DNA of 12,448 nucleotides from Leptotrichiaceae bacterium (GCA_030532815.1 JAUNKI010000046.1:1-12448); one strand, 5' to 3'. Shown: positions 1 through 7,876, counted from the first letter of the stretch. Program-made: numbers and translations. Notes: a model not told the origin generated them from the letters alone.

Positions 1-30
1 TTAGAAATAATTTGAGTTGGTGGTTTTTTG

Positions 31-56
31 TCAAACTTTTTTCCAAAAAAGTTTGG
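31..56. repeat. Short perfect palindrome downstream of the opp operon
   Basis: Two 11-nt arms, CAAACTTTTTT at 32-42 and AAAAAAGTTTG at 45-55, are perfect inverted repeats separated by CC. Neither side carries a convincing T-tract in the direction needed for a classic intrinsic terminator, although the T-rich arms could themselves supply one. It lies beyond the clear opp terminator at 70-109, so it may belong to the next transcription unit to the left, outside the window. It could also be a dispersed intergenic palindrome. The function is not known. Confidence 0.5.
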
Positions 57-69
57 ATAATATCGTCAC

Positions 70-109
70 AAAAAAATATCGATAATAAAAATTTTATTAT
101 CGATATTTT
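70..109 (-). terminator. Intrinsic terminator of the opp operon
   Basis: Immediately after the stop codon of the last binding-protein gene (stop at 115-117), positions 73-90 and 92-109 form an 18-bp perfect inverted repeat around ATATCGATAATAAAA. Read on the minus strand the stem runs into seven consecutive T residues (about 70-76). Position, perfect stem and T-tract in the minus orientation make this the end of the opp transcript. The stem is almost entirely A-T apart from the central CG pairs. Confidence 0.85.
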
Positions 110-114
110 CTATT

Positions 115-1902
115 TTATTTACTTGCTTTTACAGGATCTTTTTCAGTTAATTCCACAAGGTGCATTCCCCAAACACTTTTATCATATGTAGTGTTATAAT
201 TTTTTACTCTTTTATTTACAGGGAATAATTCATATCTGTAAGTTAAAGGTACTTCAGTAGCCTGTTCTATATAATATTCCTGCCATTTTTTATATGCTTC
301 GGCTTTATATCCCGGAACTTTCAATGCTTTTTCTCCTGCTGTTTCAGCCATGAGTCTATCATTTTCCTCAGATACGAAACGTGTATAGTTAAACTGAGCG
401 GAACGTCCTTTCAACCCGTAAGGATTCAGGTTTGACCCTACTCCCCATGCCGCAAAGAATACGTCTATTTCTTTATCGTCCGCTTTGACTTTCTCATAAA
501 AACTGTTGAATTCTATTAATCTTCCTGTAGTCAGTACGCCTTTTATCCCGACTTTTTTCCATTCCTGGATATAGAACTGTACTAACGGTTCAGCTATATC
601 TCCTCCCGCCATTGCCGCTATTCTTACTTCAAAAGGTTTTCCGTTTTTATCTTCTCTAAAGCCGTCACCATCCACATCTTTATAACCTGCCTCATCCAAC
701 AGCTGCTTTGCTTTTTCAGGGTCATACGGATATCCTTTCATTCCTTCAGGATAATATTTTTTAAATACAGGAGGAACGGCAGAAGTAGCTCTTTCTCTTA
801 GTCCGTGATAAAACACTTTTGTCATTTCGTCCACATTGAGAGCATAGGCAAGTGCCTGTCTTAATTTTATATCATTCATTTTTGCATCAGGATTTGTTAT
901 ATTTTCCTTTTTTTCCTTGTCATAGTGACCTAATTTAAAGCCCATATATGAATAATACAGTTCCTGTCTTCCCAATACCGTTATATTGTCCAAATCCTTG
1001 AAAGTATTATAAAGATCTCCTCTAATCTGCAGTGCTATATCATATTCTCCTGATTTCAGAGCAGCACTTATTGTCTTTGAGTTTACTACCTGTATAGTCG
1101 CCTTTTCAGTTTTGGCTTTTCCTTTGTGATAATGTTCATTTGCTTTAAATTCGATACTTTCTCCCTGTACTATTTTAACAGGAATATATGGCCCTAATGT
1201 TACTATGTTGCTTCTTATTTTTTCCGAAGAAACCATATCCTTCACAGGAACATCTTTTAAATGATGTTTAGGAAGAGGATAATTTACAAGACCGTTTCCT
1301 ACAGTATAAATTCCCTGTCCCATTTCAGTAAAGCTCATTTCCACAGTTTTGTCATCTATTTTCTTTATTCCTGAAATTGTTTCCGCTTTTCCGTTATGGT
1401 AATCTTCTATTCCTACTATTTTCTTTTTTTCTTCATCATATCTTACACCTGTATAGTCTTTATGACCTATAATTTCATAGGCGTATATTACGTCATCGGC
1501 AGTCAGAGGCTGACCGTCACTCCATTTTACACCGTCTTTTATCTTTATTACGGCTTTCTTGTTATCTCCGTCTACGGTTAAAGTGGCAGCTCCTGTGTCT
1601 GTTATTTCAAAATTGCTGTCAGTATCAAATAATTCCGAACCGACAAAATAATCTATTATTTCTCCGTCATATCCGTCTTCATAAAACGCTTCATTTAAAA
1701 CTCCCTTAATAGGAGAATCCGTTACCAGTGCTACTTTTAAAGTAGCCCCTTCTACAGCTTTTGCATCATTTACAGTTTCTTTCGGAAATTTGGAGCCGTC
1801 CACTCCGCCCCCCCCCGAACTTTTTCTCTCTCCCGGTCCGCATGCTGTCAGTAACAGCATAACTGACAGAATAAAACCTAAAATTATATTCTTTTTTTTC
1901 AT
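115..1902 (-). CDS. oppA: Oligopeptide-binding lipoprotein (second copy), SBP family 5, with a poly-G tract
   Basis: Extracytoplasmic solute-binding protein of the family 5 (OppA/DppA) type, 595 residues, expected to capture peptides and hand them to the OppBC permease. A lysine-rich start and hydrophobic stretch (residues 5-20) lead to the lipobox LTAC, so Cys21 should be lipidated. A Gly/Ser linker (28-36) follows. The family signature VKWSDGQPLTADDVIYAYE spans 125-143, and a Ca-loop-like DVDGDG (409-414) sits in the usual place after YDPEKAKQLLDEAGY. The ATG is preceded by AGGAGG. The gene is last in the opp operon, has its own candidate promoter at 1998-2025, and ends at a strong terminator. 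Codons 29-33 contain nine consecutive G, so a single-base slip would truncate the product at about 44-45 residues. It is closely related to the upstream copy. The exact ligand, peptide or another solute, cannot be told from sequence. Confidence 0.9.
   Translation of the reverse strand: MKKKNIILGFILSVMLLLTACGPGERKSSGGGGVDGSKFPKETVNDAKAVEGATLKVALVTDSPIKGVLNEAFYEDGYDGEIIDYFVGSELFDTDSNFEITDTGAATLTVDGDNKKAVIKIKDGVKWSDGQPLTADDVIYAYEIIGHKDYTGVRYDEEKKKIVGIEDYHNGKAETISGIKKIDDKTVEMSFTEMGQGIYTVGNGLVNYPLPKHHLKDVPVKDMVSSEKIRSNIVTLGPYIPVKIVQGESIEFKANEHYHKGKAKTEKATIQVVNSKTISAALKSGEYDIALQIRGDLYNTFKDLDNITVLGRQELYYSYMGFKLGHYDKEKKENITNPDAKMNDIKLRQALAYALNVDEMTKVFYHGLRERATSAVPPVFKKYYPEGMKGYPYDPEKAKQLLDEAGYKDVDGDGFREDKNGKPFEVRIAAMAGGDIAEPLVQFYIQEWKKVGIKGVLTTGRLIEFNSFYEKVKADDKEIDVFFAAWGVGSNLNPYGLKGRSAQFNYTRFVSEENDRLMAETAGEKALKVPGYKAEAYKKWQEYYIEQATEVPLTYRYELFPVNKRVKNYNTTYDKSVWGMHLVELTEKDPVKASK
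1808..1816 (-). repeat. Homopolymeric G9 tract inside the oppA coding region
   Basis: The plus strand shows nine C in a row, read as G9 on the coding strand across the codons TCG GGG GGG GGC (Ser29-Gly32). It lies eight residues after the lipidated Cys21, in a linker that tolerates extra glycines. As written the frame is open. With one G more, the frame reaches TGA at 1766-1768 after 45 codons. With one G fewer, it reaches TAA at 1770-1772 after 44 codons. No other G or C run of this length is seen in the window. Such tracts are classic sites of slipped-strand mispairing and phase variation in surface-protein genes of other bacteria. Confidence 0.85.
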
Positions 1903-1997
1903 ACCCTTCTTTCCTCCTAAATTTTATTTGGCAGAATAATTAATAAAATTATGCCTGTCTTTGTTAAAATATTTTTTTAATCTTTTATATACCTTAT

Positions 1998-2025
1998 ATT
2001 ATATACTATATATAAATAAAGTCAA
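1998..2025 (-). promoter_or_regulatory. Candidate internal promoter for the second oppA copy
   Basis: On the minus strand TTGACT (2020-2025) and TATAAT (1998-2003) are separated by 16 nt of A/T-rich sequence, a close match to a sigma-70 promoter. Transcription would begin around 1990 and give a leader of roughly 90 nt before the ATG at 1902. It would allow the distal binding protein to be made independently of the transporter genes. The AT-rich background makes chance -10 matches common, but the paired -35 is good. Confidence 0.6.
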
Positions 2026-2030
2026 TATTT

Positions 2031-2071
2031 TTTATGCCGGCAATCATATATTTTATTTTTGCCGGCATAAA
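2031..2071. other. Strong G+C-cored hairpin between the two oppA genes
   Basis: TTTATGCCGGCAA at 2031-2043 and TTGCCGGCATAAA at 2059-2071 form a 13-bp perfect stem with a 15-nt A/T loop. It lies just after the upstream oppA stop codon and just before the -35 element of the downstream oppA. Its position suggests a terminator or a barrier to mRNA decay, but neither strand has a T-run after the stem (the minus strand continues AAAAAATATT), so it is not a standard intrinsic terminator. It could also be a protein-binding palindrome. Confidence 0.7.
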
Positions 2072-2095
2072 TTATTTATATTATTCTTTATTTAA

Positions 2096-3886
2096 TTATT
2101 TATTGCTTTTTATCGGTTCTTTTGCTGTAAGCTCTATCAGATGTACTCCACCTTCGTAATCATTATTGTAAAGACCGAAATTTTTTACTCTTTTATTTAC
2201 AGGAAATACTCCGTATTTATACATTAGCGGAACTTCCACTGCCTGATCTATGTAATATTCCTGCCATTTTTTATATGCTTCGGCTTTATATCCTTCTACT
2301 GTTAAAGATTTTTCTCCTGCTATTTCAGCCATAAGCTTGTCATTTTCTTCAAATACGAAACGTGTCAGATTAAACTGAGCTGTTCTTCCTTTTGATTCAA
2401 AAGGATTTAAGTTTGTTCCCACATTCCATGCTCCAAAGAATACATCTATCTCCTTATCATTTGCCTGAACTTTATCATAGAAATTATTTCTTTCCATTAA
2501 TCTTCCTGAGGATAACACAGCTTTTATCCCTATATTCTTCCAATTTTGGATATAGGACTGTGCCAACGGCTCAGCTATATCTCCTCCGGCCATTGCCGCT
2601 ATTCTTACTTCAAAAGGTTTTCCGTTTTTATCTTCTCTGTACCCGTCACCGTCCACATCTTTATATCCTGCTTCATCTAACAGCTGCTTTGCTTTTTCAG
2701 GATTATAAGGATACCCTTCAAGTCCTTCAGGAAAGTATTTCTTAAATACCGGAGGTACTGATGATGTAGCTCTTTCTCTCAGTCCGTGATAAAATGCATT
2801 TATTATTTCATCTATATTAAGTCCGTATGCAAGAGCTTTTCTTAATTTTATATCTCCCATTTTTGCGTTGGGATCTGTTACATTTTCTCCCTTTTCCTTA
2901 TCAAAATGCCCTAAATTAAAGCCCATATATGAATAATACAGATCCTGTCGTCCGATTATATTCAGATTATCCAAATCTTTATATATTTTATAAGCATCAG
3001 ACGGAATATCATATGCAAAATCATATTCTCCCGCTTTTAATGCAGCAACTATCGTCTGCGGATTTACTACCTGTACAGTCACTGTTTCAATTTTCGGTTT
3101 CCCTTTGAAATAATGAGGATTCGCTTTCAGTTCGAGACTTTCTCCGTGTACTGATTTTGCTACATAATAAGGACCCGTTGTTACTAAATATGTTCTTGAT
3201 TTTTCATTTGAAACCAAATCTTTTATAGGAATATCCTTTATCTGATGTTTAGGCAGTGCATGTCCTATCAATCCGTTTCCTATTGTATAAATTCCCTGTC
3301 CCAATTCCTTAAATGATATTTCTACTGTTTTATCGTCTATTTTTTTAATTCCTGAAATTGTTTCGGATTTTCCGTTATGGTAATCTTCTATTCCTATTAT
3401 TCTTTTACTTTCATCATCGTATCTCACGCCTGTATAATCTTTATGACCTACTACTTCATAAGGATATATTACGTCATCTGCCACTAACGGCTGACCGTCA
3501 CTCCATTTTACATTATCTTTTATTTTGATTACGGCTTTTTTATTGGGTATATCTACCGTTAATGTCGCAGCTCCCGTATCAGTTATTTCAAAATCATCAT
3601 TTCTGTCAAACAGGGCACTTCCTACAAAAGCGGCAATAATTCTGCCGTCTGAGCCGTCTTCATATAAACTTTCATTTAAAACTCCCACTAAAGGATCTGA
3701 TCTTACTAATGCAACTTTTAAAATACCGCCTTCTACAGCTTTTTCATTATTTTCCACCGCTATAGGAAATTTTAGAGTCTCAATTTTTTCGCCGCCGCTT
3801 TCACTTTTCTTTTTTCCCGGACCGCACGAAACTGCCAATAACATAATTGAAATTACAAGTACCAAAAAAAGATTTTTTCGTTTCAT
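2096..3886 (-). CDS. oppA: Oligopeptide-binding lipoprotein (first copy), SBP family 5
   Basis: Peptide-type solute-binding lipoprotein, 596 residues from the chosen start. An in-frame ATG 21 nt further upstream (3907) has no ribosome binding site, while the ATG at 3886 has AAAAGGAG at 3896-3903, so the shorter form is preferred. Residues 1-20 form a lipoprotein signal and Cys21 of LAVSC would be lipidated. The mature start CGPGKKK matches the CGPGERK of its paralogue. The signature VKWSDGQPLVADDVIYPYE and the DVDGDG loop are present. It begins 46 nt after the oppC stop and shares the operon. It is clearly homologous to the next gene, with stretches of identical DNA (41 and 50 bp), but has no poly-G tract. 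Two receptors feeding one permease would widen the ligand range. Its specific ligand is unknown. Confidence 0.9.
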   Translation of the reverse strand: MKRKNLFLVLVISIMLLAVSCGPGKKKSESGGEKIETLKFPIAVENNEKAVEGGILKVALVRSDPLVGVLNESLYEDGSDGRIIAAFVGSALFDRNDDFEITDTGAATLTVDIPNKKAVIKIKDNVKWSDGQPLVADDVIYPYEVVGHKDYTGVRYDDESKRIIGIEDYHNGKSETISGIKKIDDKTVEISFKELGQGIYTIGNGLIGHALPKHQIKDIPIKDLVSNEKSRTYLVTTGPYYVAKSVHGESLELKANPHYFKGKPKIETVTVQVVNPQTIVAALKAGEYDFAYDIPSDAYKIYKDLDNLNIIGRQDLYYSYMGFNLGHFDKEKGENVTDPNAKMGDIKLRKALAYGLNIDEIINAFYHGLRERATSSVPPVFKKYFPEGLEGYPYNPEKAKQLLDEAGYKDVDGDGYREDKNGKPFEVRIAAMAGGDIAEPLAQSYIQNWKNIGIKAVLSSGRLMERNNFYDKVQANDKEIDVFFGAWNVGTNLNPFESKGRTAQFNLTRFVFEENDKLMAEIAGEKSLTVEGYKAEAYKKWQEYYIDQAVEVPLMYKYGVFPVNKRVKNFGLYNNDYEGGVHLIELTAKEPIKSNK

Positions 3887-3932
3887 TTTGAATTTCTCCT
3901 TTTCCATATTTTATTTGAATTTCTTTTACAAA

Positions 3933-4841
3933 CTATCCTAATCTCTGTCTTGCATCTGCGGCTCTTTTCAATGCCTGACCTATGTAATTTATCGACAGCA
4001 TCATAATGAGAATAAGTAATGAGGCAGGCAGCCATATCCACAGCTTTGATGAAAGTACTTCAGGGTCCGTAGCATACCCCACCAACGTACCTAAGCTCGG
4101 TGTCGCAGGAGGAAATCCGAATCCTAAAAATGTCAGTCCGGTTTCTATTCCTATATTTCCTGCCAGATTCAACGTGGAATTTACTATAATTATAGAACTT
4201 ATATTAGGCAGAATTTCCCTGAGCAGTATTTTAAAATCACTTGTCCCCATTGTTTTTGATGCCAGTACATAGTCTCTTCTGCTTTCAGTCAGTACTTTAC
4301 TTCTTATAAGTCTTGTTATTCCCGTCCAGTAAAATATGCTCATTATAAAAATGAAAGTGTAAAGATTGTATTTCGGTACAATTGTTACAAATACTATAAT
4401 AAGCATAAGTGTAGGCAGAACTGTTATAAAATCCACTATTCTCATTATTATGTTATCTATTGTCCCGCCGTAATATCCTGTTATAAGTCCTACCGTAATA
4501 CCTATTATCGATGTAAAAAACGTTACTGCAAATCCTACTACAATGGAGTTTCTCGCTCCTATGACCAACTGTCCGAGAATGCTCCGTCCGCCTGCATCGG
4601 CTCCCAACCAGAACCCTTCTCCGGGAGCAGCATATTTGTCAAGCAGTGAAACTTCCATTACTTTTTCCTGATCCAGTAACGCCGCACCGACAAATACCGT
4701 AATAAACAGTATTGTCAATACTCCCAATGATACCATTGCAAGTTTATCCTTTTTTATTTCCCGTGCAATGACACTGAAACCTGTAGGTTTTTCACTCATC
4801 TGTATATTATTTTCTTTTTTATTTTTATTTGTTTTTTCCAT
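3933..4841 (-). CDS. oppC: Oligopeptide ABC transporter permease OppC
   Basis: Inner-membrane permease of the binding-protein-dependent transport family, OppC/DppC branch, about 302 residues. A Lys/Asn-rich cytoplasmic N-terminus precedes a first membrane helix (about 35-56). Further helices lie near 97-120, 132-155, 160-178, 212-235 and 268-287. The coupling (EAA) loop that contacts the ATPases is visible as DYVLASKTMGTSDFKILLRE (190-209), followed by LPN. The motif GADAGGRSILGQL (80-92) corresponds to the family's G-T-D-x-x-G-R-D element. The start is uncertain. A GTG at 4853 abuts the oppB stop, but AGGTGA at about 4849-4854 is well placed for the ATG at 4841, which I chose. It pairs with OppB to form the channel. 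Confidence 0.9.
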   Translation of the reverse strand: MEKTNKNKKENNIQMSEKPTGFSVIAREIKKDKLAMVSLGVLTILFITVFVGAALLDQEKVMEVSLLDKYAAPGEGFWLGADAGGRSILGQLVIGARNSIVVGFAVTFFTSIIGITVGLITGYYGGTIDNIIMRIVDFITVLPTLMLIIVFVTIVPKYNLYTFIFIMSIFYWTGITRLIRSKVLTESRRDYVLASKTMGTSDFKILLREILPNISSIIIVNSTLNLAGNIGIETGLTFLGFGFPPATPSLGTLVGYATDPEVLSSKLWIWLPASLLILIMMLSINYIGQALKRAADARQRLG

Positions 4842-4853
4842 TGTACATATCAC

Positions 4854-5816
4854 CTACTCTATTCTTATTCTCGGGTCAACTATGCTTAGGATAATATCCG
4901 ACAGCAGACTTCCCATTAATGTTAAAAATCCGTACAGCAGTATAAGTGAAGTTACTACACTGTAATCCCTTGTAGCTATGGAACTTATAAAAAGATTCCC
5001 CATTCCCGGATAACTGTATATCTGCTCGATAAATATTGAACCGCCGAGCAATCCTGTTATTGTATAACCGAAAAATGCCGCTATGGGTAATATGGAATTT
5101 CTGAATATATGTTTTGAATATACCTTCTTTTCAGGTACTCCCTTACTTCTGGCAGTTTTCACATAATCAAGTGATTTTGCGTCTATTACTTCATTTCTCA
5201 GATATTGTATCGTACTTGTAGTTGCAAGTAACGCATAAGTCATTGCCGGCAGAATTATATGGTGTATTCTGTCAATGAAATATTTGAATGTTCCCGGATC
5301 AAGACCGATAGTGACTGACCCTGTTTTCGGAAACCATCCTAATGTATACCCGAAAAACCAGAGCATTATCAGAGATAATACATATGTAGGAATAGCATAA
5401 CTCACATAATTGTAAAAAGTAACCGCTCTGTCAAGTACAGAATTCTGATATCTTCCTGCCAGTACTCCAAAAGGAACCGCTATACAGTACATAAGTGTGA
5501 CACTGACAATAGAAAGTATGAATGTATTGCTGGCTCTCTGTCCTATTAAAGTTTTTACGGGTATTTTATATGCATAGCTCATTCCGAAATTTCCCTGAAA
5601 GGCATTTTTCATCCATCTTATATACTGAATATGCCACGGATCGTAAAATCCCGCTTTTCTTCTCAGTTCTTCCAGTGCCGCAGGGTCTGTCTGGGGTGTT
5701 ATAAGCCCTGTAAAAGGATCTCCCGGCATCAGTTTTGCAAGAATGAAGATTATTATACTCAGAATAAACAGCTGGGGCAGCATTATTAAAACTCTTCTCA
5801 ATACCGTTTTCCACAT
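4854..5816 (-). CDS. oppB: Oligopeptide ABC transporter permease OppB
   Basis: Permease of the OppB/DppB branch, 320 residues, the usual length. It starts with the typical MWKTVLRRVLIMLPQLFILS membrane helix and MPGDPF turn (residues 30-35). More helices lie near 100-120, 135-160, 188-203, 240-262 and 290-312. The coupling loop DYVKTARSKGVPEKKV (217-232) should dock onto OppD/OppF. The conserved segment IFIEQIYSYPGMGNLF (261-276) and the terminal DPRIR (314-318) are characteristic. The ATG lies three nt after the oppF stop, with AAAGGAGGAG upstream inside the end of oppF, indicating tight translational coupling. It forms the membrane channel together with OppC. Confidence 0.93.
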   Translation of the reverse strand: MWKTVLRRVLIMLPQLFILSIIIFILAKLMPGDPFTGLITPQTDPAALEELRRKAGFYDPWHIQYIRWMKNAFQGNFGMSYAYKIPVKTLIGQRASNTFILSIVSVTLMYCIAVPFGVLAGRYQNSVLDRAVTFYNYVSYAIPTYVLSLIMLWFFGYTLGWFPKTGSVTIGLDPGTFKYFIDRIHHIILPAMTYALLATTSTIQYLRNEVIDAKSLDYVKTARSKGVPEKKVYSKHIFRNSILPIAAFFGYTITGLLGGSIFIEQIYSYPGMGNLFISSIATRDYSVVTSLILLYGFLTLMGSLLSDIILSIVDPRIRIE

Positions 5817-5819
5817 TTT

Positions 5820-6767
5820 TTAATCTCCTCCTTTAACTTCATGTGCCAATGCTGCATAATGAGTATCGCTTAATTTTTTCAAATCATAAACTTTTCCGTT
5901 TTCATTATAATATTCCAACTCATTTTCTTTATATTCCTTTTCAACAGCAATTCTGTTTTCCTTATTTTGAACTCTGTGATTAGGGTTCACTTCAGGAATA
6001 GCCGCAATCAGTCTTTTTGTATATATATGTTTAGGGTTGTTGTATATGTCTTCTCTCGTTCCTTTTTCAACGAAACGTCCTCTGTACATTATCGCCATAT
6101 AGTCACACATGTGCTTTACCACACCTAAATCATGGGATATGAACAGATAGCTCAGTCCGAACTGTTTCTGAATTTCCTTCATATAATTCAGAACTTGTGC
6201 CTGAACTGACAAATCAAGGGCTGAAACAGGTTCATCGGCTATTATCAGTTTCGGCTTTGTTGCTACCGCTCTTGCCACTCCCAGTCTCTGCCTCTGTCCC
6301 CCTGAAAATTCATGAGGATATTTATATAGTGCATCATCACTCATTCCGACAATTTCCAGCAATTCGGAAACTTTTCTTCTTTCTTCATCCAAAGTCAGGT
6401 TTTCAAAGTTTCTTAAAGATTCTGCAATAATATCGATCACACGCTTTTTCGGGTTTAAACTCGACATTGAATCCTGAAAAATCATCTGAACATTTCTGTT
6501 ATAATCCGATTTTCTGTCTCTGAATTTTTTATCGATTTTTTTCCCTTCATATGTAATTATTCCCTCTTTTATTTTCTCAAGTCCTATAATGGCTTTTCCT
6601 ATAGTTGATTTTCCTGAACCTGACTCTCCTACAAGACCGTATGTCTTTCCTCTTTCAATGGACATATCTATTCCGTCCACAGCATAAACATAGTCCATTA
6701 TTTTATTGAAAAATCCTCCGCGAATGGGATAATGAACCTTTAATCCCTTTATATCCAGAAAGCTCAT
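5820..6767 (-). CDS. oppF: Oligopeptide ABC transporter ATPase OppF
   Basis: Cytoplasmic ATP-binding subunit powering peptide import, 315 residues. Visible ABC motifs are Walker A GESGSGKST (47-55), Q-loop Gln98 in IFQDS, signature FSGGQRQ (154-160), Walker B LIIADEP (174-180) with the D-loop SALD, and switch His212 in ISHDLG. The C-terminal extension after about residue 255 (IPEVNP...) is the oligopeptide-transporter type, but it has a polar, Glu/Asn-rich tail and none of the cysteines seen in the C-terminal domain of many relatives. The ATG follows the oppD stop by a single nt, with GGAGGG upstream. OppD and OppF are expected to form the ATPase heterodimer beneath OppB/OppC. Confidence 0.93.
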   Translation of the reverse strand: MSFLDIKGLKVHYPIRGGFFNKIMDYVYAVDGIDMSIERGKTYGLVGESGSGKSTIGKAIIGLEKIKEGIITYEGKKIDKKFRDRKSDYNRNVQMIFQDSMSSLNPKKRVIDIIAESLRNFENLTLDEERRKVSELLEIVGMSDDALYKYPHEFSGGQRQRLGVARAVATKPKLIIADEPVSALDLSVQAQVLNYMKEIQKQFGLSYLFISHDLGVVKHMCDYMAIMYRGRFVEKGTREDIYNNPKHIYTKRLIAAIPEVNPNHRVQNKENRIAVEKEYKENELEYYNENGKVYDLKKLSDTHYAALAHEVKGGD

Positions 6768-6768
6768 T

Positions 6769-7830
6769 TTAACTTCCCTCCGTTTCAGAATAATTTATTT
6801 TGTTCTCTTCCTGTATATTTTCATTATTTGATTTATTTTCCGAATTAAAATAAAAATTTTTCCAACAGCTGCATCTTACAAAATGTTTCGGCGACACTTC
6901 ATGCAGTTCAGGATGTTCTTCATGCTCACTTTCAGCAACCCAAGGAATTCTCGGAGCAAATCTGCATCCTGTTCTTTTCAGTTTCGTTAATGACGGCACT
7001 ACTCCCTGTATAACATGAAGTTCTTCAGCCTGATGATCCAATTGCGGTATGGAATTCAGCAAAGATCTCGTATAAGGGTGCTTAGGGTTGTTAAAAAGCT
7101 CATTTACCGGTGCAATTTCCACTATTTCCCCTGCATACATTACCGCCACTCTGTCAGCCATTTCAGCTACAACTCCCAAATCATGGGTAATCAGAATAAT
7201 ACCTGCATGTATTTCATTTTGCAGTGATTTGAGCAGATCAAGTATTTGTGCCTGTATTGTAACATCAAGAGCTGTTGTAGGCTCATCAGCTATTATAATA
7301 GGAGGTTTACATGAAAGTGCAATGGCTATCATTACACGCTGTCTCATTCCTCCTGAAAGCTCGTGGGGAAACTGTCTGGCAACCCGTTTATGATTGGGTA
7401 TTCCCACTTGCTGTAACAGTTCATAAACCCGTTGTTTTCTTTCTTCCGAGTTCATTTTTGTATGATAAATCATTCCTTCTTCAATCTGTTCTTCCACTCT
7501 CATAAGAGGATTTAATGCTGACAGAGGATCCTGAAATATCATTCCTATTTCATTTCCTCTTATATCATTATATCCGTTCTCATTTAAAGTCAGTAAGTTT
7601 TTTCCGTTATAAATAATTTCACCTTCAATTTTTGTATTTAAAGGGTTATGCAACCCCATAACGGAAGTGGCAAGTGTACTTTTTCCACAGCCTGATTCTC
7701 CGACAATTGCCAGTATTTCATTTTTTTTCAGTTCAAGTGATACATTGTCAACTGCCGGATAATAATCATCTTTAATACGGAAACTCGTATATAAGTTATT
7801 GATTTTCAATAAAACTTTATCTTCTTCCAA
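6769..7830 (-). CDS. oppD: Oligopeptide ABC transporter ATPase OppD
   Basis: First gene of the operon, a 353-residue ABC ATPase of the OppD/DppD type. Motifs are Walker A GESGCGKST (44-52), Q-loop Gln100 in IFQDP, signature LSGGMRQ (158-164), Walker B IIIADEP (178-184) and switch His216 in ITHDLG. The C-terminal oligopeptide domain is recognisable from GVVPSLTKLKRTGCRF, but of the four cysteines usual in this domain only two positions survive (Cys289 and Cys320, plus an extra Cys322). A Ser/Asn/Glu-rich tail (330-353) follows. The start is TTG: AAGGAG lies seven nt upstream and no ATG is near, so a non-ATG start is well supported. A promoter lies at 7877-7905. Confidence 0.92.
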   Translation of the reverse strand: MEEDKVLLKINNLYTSFRIKDDYYPAVDNVSLELKKNEILAIVGESGCGKSTLATSVMGLHNPLNTKIEGEIIYNGKNLLTLNENGYNDIRGNEIGMIFQDPLSALNPLMRVEEQIEEGMIYHTKMNSEERKQRVYELLQQVGIPNHKRVARQFPHELSGGMRQRVMIAIALSCKPPIIIADEPTTALDVTIQAQILDLLKSLQNEIHAGIILITHDLGVVAEMADRVAVMYAGEIVEIAPVNELFNNPKHPYTRSLLNSIPQLDHQAEELHVIQGVVPSLTKLKRTGCRFAPRIPWVAESEHEEHPELHEVSPKHFVRCSCWKNFYFNSENKSNNENIQEENKINYSETEGS

Positions 7831-7876
7831 TTCCTCTCTCCTTAAAATTTATTTAATTTTTTATTCTCTATATTTA

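Noticed and set aside
400..680. EF-hand-like DVDGDG loop in both OppA proteins as a novel calcium site
   Set aside because: This acidic loop after a KAKQLLDEAGY-like segment is common in family 5 binding proteins, so it is not unusual here.
3887..3907. Upstream ATG giving a longer form of the first oppA
   Set aside because: No ribosome binding site precedes it, whereas AAAAGGAG fits the ATG at 3886, and the shorter form gives a normal lipoprotein signal like that of its paralogue.
3525..3941. A 138-residue plus-strand open frame opposite the start of the first oppA
   Set aside because: It is antisense to the signal peptide and N-terminus of a well supported lipoprotein, with no ribosome site and no recognisable motif.
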